Both the position numbers and the translations under genes were made by a program. From contig RXIJ01000080.1 in the NCBI GenBank assembly GCA_004212095.1, forward strand, positions 1-16,548: 16,548 nucleotides of DNA. Reading direction: 5' to 3'. The notes below the pieces were generated by a model, which saw only the letters and a list, made by a program, of their open reading frames with translations, did no database searches and was not told where the DNA came from. This DNA comes from Methanosarcinales archaeon. Its GTDB lineage: Archaea > Halobacteriota > Methanosarcinia > Methanosarcinales > EX4572-44. Positions 14,286 through 16,548 of the stretch are shown piece after piece; within the stretch, counting starts at the first letter, position 1; each line of letters opens with the position of its first letter.

Positions 14286-15227
14286 ATGATACGAGTTACT
14301 ACGTCTTCACGCATACATCTCGCGCTTATTGATCTGAATGCATCACTCGGACGGGTTGACGGTGGTATTGGCATAAGCCTGGAAGAGCCAAACATCTGCA
14401 TCAGAGCAGAGTTATCAGACAGTACGGTTATAACAGGCGATCGCATGCTTGCAAAACGGATGAAGGCAGCAGTTGAAGCAGTTCATCCGGATGCAACGCC
14501 GCGAATCCATATTGAAGAGTTTTATCCATCACACGTTGGGCTTGGATCTGGCACACAGGCAGCAATTGCAACAGGAATAGCAGTAAACAAATTATATGAC
14601 CTCAAGCATAATGTCGTTGAAATTGGGAGGATGGTAGGACGCGGCGGCACGTCTGGTATCGGTATTGCTGCCTTTGAGAACGGTGGTTTTATCCTTGACG
14701 GCGGGCACAACTTCAGTGATAAAAAAGCTTTTTCGCCATCATCGGTTAGTCGCGCAGACCCGCCACCGGTACTTGCACAATACGAATTTCCGGACTGGGA
14801 TATCGTTCTTGCTATACCAAACGTGAAAGGCGCATCAAGCAAGAGAGAAGTTGATCTATTCAACAAAATATGCCCAGTCCCACTTGGTGAAGTACAAACG
14901 CTCTCTCACATAATACTTATGAAAATGCTTCCGGCAGTAATAGAAAAAGATTTTAAAGCTTTTGTGGATGCGATTGGCAGGATACAGCATATCGGCTTTA
15001 AAAAACACGAAATAATCCAACAGGTCGATGAGGTGAAAAAACTGATGAACATCATGTCAGAAGTGGGAGGTAAAGGTGTCGGACTAAGCTCCTTTGGACC
15101 AACCGTCTATGCTGTAACTAAAACACCTAATGAGGTGAAAAAAGCTGCTGAAGAATTTCTTAATCAAACTATTGGGGGGGAAGTAATCATCACCCATGCA
15201 TGCAATCATGGAGCACTCCTTCGTTAG
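14286..15227 (+). CDS. mptG: Beta-ribofuranosylaminobenzene 5'-phosphate (beta-RFAP) synthase
   Basis: 313 residues, GHMP-kinase fold. It condenses 4-hydroxybenzoate (or p-aminobenzoate) with PRPP, releasing CO2 and pyrophosphate, as the committed step of tetrahydromethanopterin synthesis in the cytoplasm. Visible marks are SSRIHLALIDLN at the start, SHVGLGSGTQAAIATG (the GHMP phosphate-binding loop, about 81-96), GRGGTSGIGIAAFENGGFILDGG (about 118-140), and the C-terminal GVGLSSFGPTVYAV. Length and motifs are complete. The ATG at 14286 fits the family; a TATA-like aattataaag lies only about 16 bases before it, too near for a standard leaderless promoter, so the true promoter may be further up in 14175-14260. 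Its stop overlaps the nadA stop by 4 bases. Confidence 0.9.
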   Translation: MIRVTTSSRIHLALIDLNASLGRVDGGIGISLEEPNICIRAELSDSTVITGDRMLAKRMKAAVEAVHPDATPRIHIEEFYPSHVGLGSGTQAAIATGIAVNKLYDLKHNVVEIGRMVGRGGTSGIGIAAFENGGFILDGGHNFSDKKAFSPSSVSRADPPPVLAQYEFPDWDIVLAIPNVKGASSKREVDLFNKICPVPLGEVQTLSHIILMKMLPAVIEKDFKAFVDAIGRIQHIGFKKHEIIQQVDEVKKLMNIMSEVGGKGVGLSSFGPTVYAVTKTPNEVKKAAEEFLNQTIGGEVIITHACNHGALLR

Positions 15228-16135
15228 CCGTTACGTCCAACACTAATCATTGCATCCAGTGCCTTCTTAGCCCTAACGCGTATCTCCTCCGGGACACTTA
15301 CTACATACTGGTTTTTTTCAAGAGCATCGACAATGTCTTGAAGGCTTATCATTTTCATGGCAGGACATACGATGTTACTGGATGCTAAATAAAAAATCTT
15401 TCCGGGGTTCTCCCTGTTCAGTCGATAGACGAGTCCATTTTCTGTTGCTACGATAAACTCATCGCATACAGTGGATTTTACATATTTTACCATGCCATCT
15501 GTACTGAACACATGATCGGCAATAGCTATTACTTCGGGACGACACTCCGGATGCACCAAAACCTCTGCTTCCGGATGCTTTTCCTTTGCAAGCAGCATAT
15601 CAGACTCTAATATCTGGTGATGCGTTGGGCAATATCCATCAAAGGGGATGATGGTTTTGTCACTGTGTGATGCTGCATACAATGCAAGATTCTTATCTGG
15701 CACAAAAAGAATCTCATCAGCATCAAGAGAATTTACAACATTAATAACATTAGAAGATGTACAGCAGATGTCGCTTTCAGCCTTTACCGAGGCACTGGTA
15801 TTAACATAACACACGACAGCTGCATCAGGGTGCTCGGCTTTCAAGCTTCGAAGTTTGTCAGGTGTTATCATAGCAGCCATTGGACATTGTGCACATAATT
15901 CTGGCAGCAACACGGTTTTTTCCGGACACAGGATGGCTGCACTCTCTGCCATGAAATCAACACCACAGAACACAATCACTTCAGCATCAAGTTCTGAAGC
16001 TTTCTGGCTTAACCCGAGAGAATCACCAAGATAGTCTGCTATGTCCTGTATCTCGTGCCTCTGATAATTGTGGCTGAGTATGACAGCATTCCTTTCTTTT
16101 CTCAAGGTATTGATTTGCTCAATTAAAACATTCAT
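15224..16135 (-). CDS. nadA: Quinolinate synthase A
   Basis: 303 residues, full length for the short archaeal/thermophilic type. It condenses iminoaspartate with dihydroxyacetone phosphate to quinolinate, a precursor of NAD, using an oxygen-sensitive [4Fe-4S] cluster. The three cluster cysteines are visible: Cys84 (CAQCPMA), Cys198 (HPECRPEV) and Cys257 (SSNIVCPAMK). ILSHNYQRHEIQDIADYLGDS at 19-39 is the substrate-binding start. No nadB/aspartate dehydrogenase or nadC is in the window. It is convergent with mptG, with stop codons overlapping in TTAG. A TATA box about 28 bases before the ATG suggests a leaderless transcript. Confidence 0.93.
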   Translation of the reverse strand: MNVLIEQINTLRKERNAVILSHNYQRHEIQDIADYLGDSLGLSQKASELDAEVIVFCGVDFMAESAAILCPEKTVLLPELCAQCPMAAMITPDKLRSLKAEHPDAAVVCYVNTSASVKAESDICCTSSNVINVVNSLDADEILFVPDKNLALYAASHSDKTIIPFDGYCPTHHQILESDMLLAKEKHPEAEVLVHPECRPEVIAIADHVFSTDGMVKYVKSTVCDEFIVATENGLVYRLNRENPGKIFYLASSNIVCPAMKMISLQDIVDALEKNQYVVSVPEEIRVRAKKALDAMISVGRNG

Positions 16136-16158
16136 AATTATAAGCTAACCGTTTAATT

Positions 16159-16167
16159 AGATAAAAT
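16159..16167 (-). promoter_or_regulatory. TATA box of nadA
   Basis: The minus strand reads attttatct, centred about 28 bases upstream of the nadA ATG (16135). It overlaps the ATG of a doubtful plus-strand ORF at 16166, whose own TATA-like aattataag would be at 16136-16144, so two divergent core promoters may interlock in 30 bases. Confidence 0.4.
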
Positions 16168-16405
16168 GTTTTCTGGTGGTTGTGGTTGCAAAGTTGAGGC
16201 TGTCAAATTACCCTCCCCAGAATTTCGTGTTTCTAATTTGACAGGTCTTTCACTATCTGTTGATGTTTCTTTGGTTTTGTCATGGGAAGCTGTGTTGCCT
16301 AAGGAGTTTGTGTTAAAAAAGAGAATTTTAGATATATGTTTTATCCTGAGAACCTGTCCTGTCAAGAAGACATATAATTTTTATCCGGTCTTTATGGTTG
16401 TATGA
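16166..16405 (+). CDS. Doubtful small ORF, 79 residues
   Basis: The frame begins MFSGGCGCKVEAVKLP and has a beta-strand-like part (FRVSNLTGLSLSVDVSLVL) faintly like LEA-type or surface domains, then an unremarkable basic C-terminus. In support, a TATA-like element lies about 25 bases upstream. Against it, the DNA is strongly T- and G-rich throughout, the frame contains an 11-bp inverted repeat, and no family is recognised. It may be a decayed N-terminal fragment. Confidence 0.25.
   Translation: MFSGGCGCKVEAVKLPSPEFRVSNLTGLSLSVDVSLVLSWEAVLPKEFVLKKRILDICFILRTCPVKKTYNFYPVFMVV
16200..16244. repeat. 11-bp perfect inverted repeat
   Basis: CTGTCAAATTA (16200-16210) and TAATTTGACAG (16234-16244) are exact reverse complements, 23 bases apart. 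A third ctgtcaa occurs at about 16357. It could be an RNA stem, a regulator site or the scar of a small mobile element. Confidence 0.55.
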
Positions 16406-16548
16406 GTTTAATTTAGTCAAAAAAAATTGATTGCCGTAGCTATCTTGTTTTTGTTTTGGCTTTAGGTTAAATATATAGTTTTCAAAGGAGTTTTGTGGCT
16501 TAATGTGGTTTTGCAGGTTAATTAGTAACAGTAACTGATATGTTACGA
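16406..16548. other. GT-rich right end, no gene seen
   Basis: No frame of note. TATA-like aaatatatag (about 16468-16477) and aaaggag (about 16484-16490) suggest a promoter and ribosome site, but the possible starts after them meet stops within about a dozen codons. Any gene would have to lie beyond the window. Confidence 0.3.

Noticed and set aside
1..16548. Search by eye for tRNA, rRNA, integrase, transposase and att sites.
   Set aside because: No T-loop/acceptor pattern, rRNA signature or recombinase motif was seen; the ttcgaa at about 6143 lies inside ccmF.

Overview
The window looks like a chromosomal piece of a methanogen-related euryarchaeon, most plausibly an anaerobic methane- or alkane-oxidising lineage (ANME-1/Syntropharchaeia or Methanosarcinales-like). 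Grounds: a beta-RFAP synthase and a COG1237-type metallo-beta-lactamase enzyme (both tied to methanopterin synthesis), archaeal TATA boxes placed about 25-28 nt before start codons (leaderless or very short leaders), a CcmF haem lyase (c-type cytochrome maturation), a secreted phospholipase-D/lamin-tail protein followed by a dockerin segment, and an archaeal CBS-HTH regulator. The lineage is an inference; no rRNA or tRNA is present.

Layout. 1-444 (minus): the N-terminal 148 residues of a STAS-like/GHKL-ATPase protein running off the left edge. 445-1060: AT-rich and without a convincing gene, but holding two TATA boxes nested in perfect inverted repeats. 1061-4481 (plus): a tight three-gene operon of an MrpD/NuoM-type subunit, an MrpA/NuoL-type subunit and an unrecognised two-helix membrane protein, with no other Mrp or hydrogenase gene in reach. 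4496-5374 (minus): HTH plus two CBS domains. 5712-8021 (minus): CcmF with an extra extracytoplasmic, OB-fold-like insert. 8022-8617: divergent promoter region with a 60/68-bp tandem repeat. 8618-10565 (plus): secreted LTD-PLD-PLD protein whose C-terminal dockerin is split off by a one-base frameshift. 10716-11510 (plus): Kv-type potassium channel. 11518-11826 (minus): ribbon-helix-helix protein with a palindromic operator candidate. About 11924-11977: a second, relic dockerin half-repeat. 12036-12477 (plus): RelB/RelE-type toxin-antitoxin pair. 12549-14174 (minus): small basic protein, CGGC-domain protein and COG1237 MBL enzyme, with a 71-bp direct repeat copying the end of the small gene. 14286-15227 (plus): mptG. 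15224-16135 (minus): nadA. 16136-16548: GT-rich tail with an 11-bp inverted repeat and a doubtful small ORF.

How it fits together: the Mrp-like module would handle ion translocation, CcmF would build c-type cytochromes at the outer face of the membrane, and the PLD-dockerin protein would act outside the cell, possibly docked to a cohesin. The 12.5-16.1 kb part is cofactor metabolism (methanopterin, NAD). The 10.3-12.5 kb part is a patch of accessory genes (channel, RHH, relic dockerin, toxin-antitoxin) with signs of gene decay.
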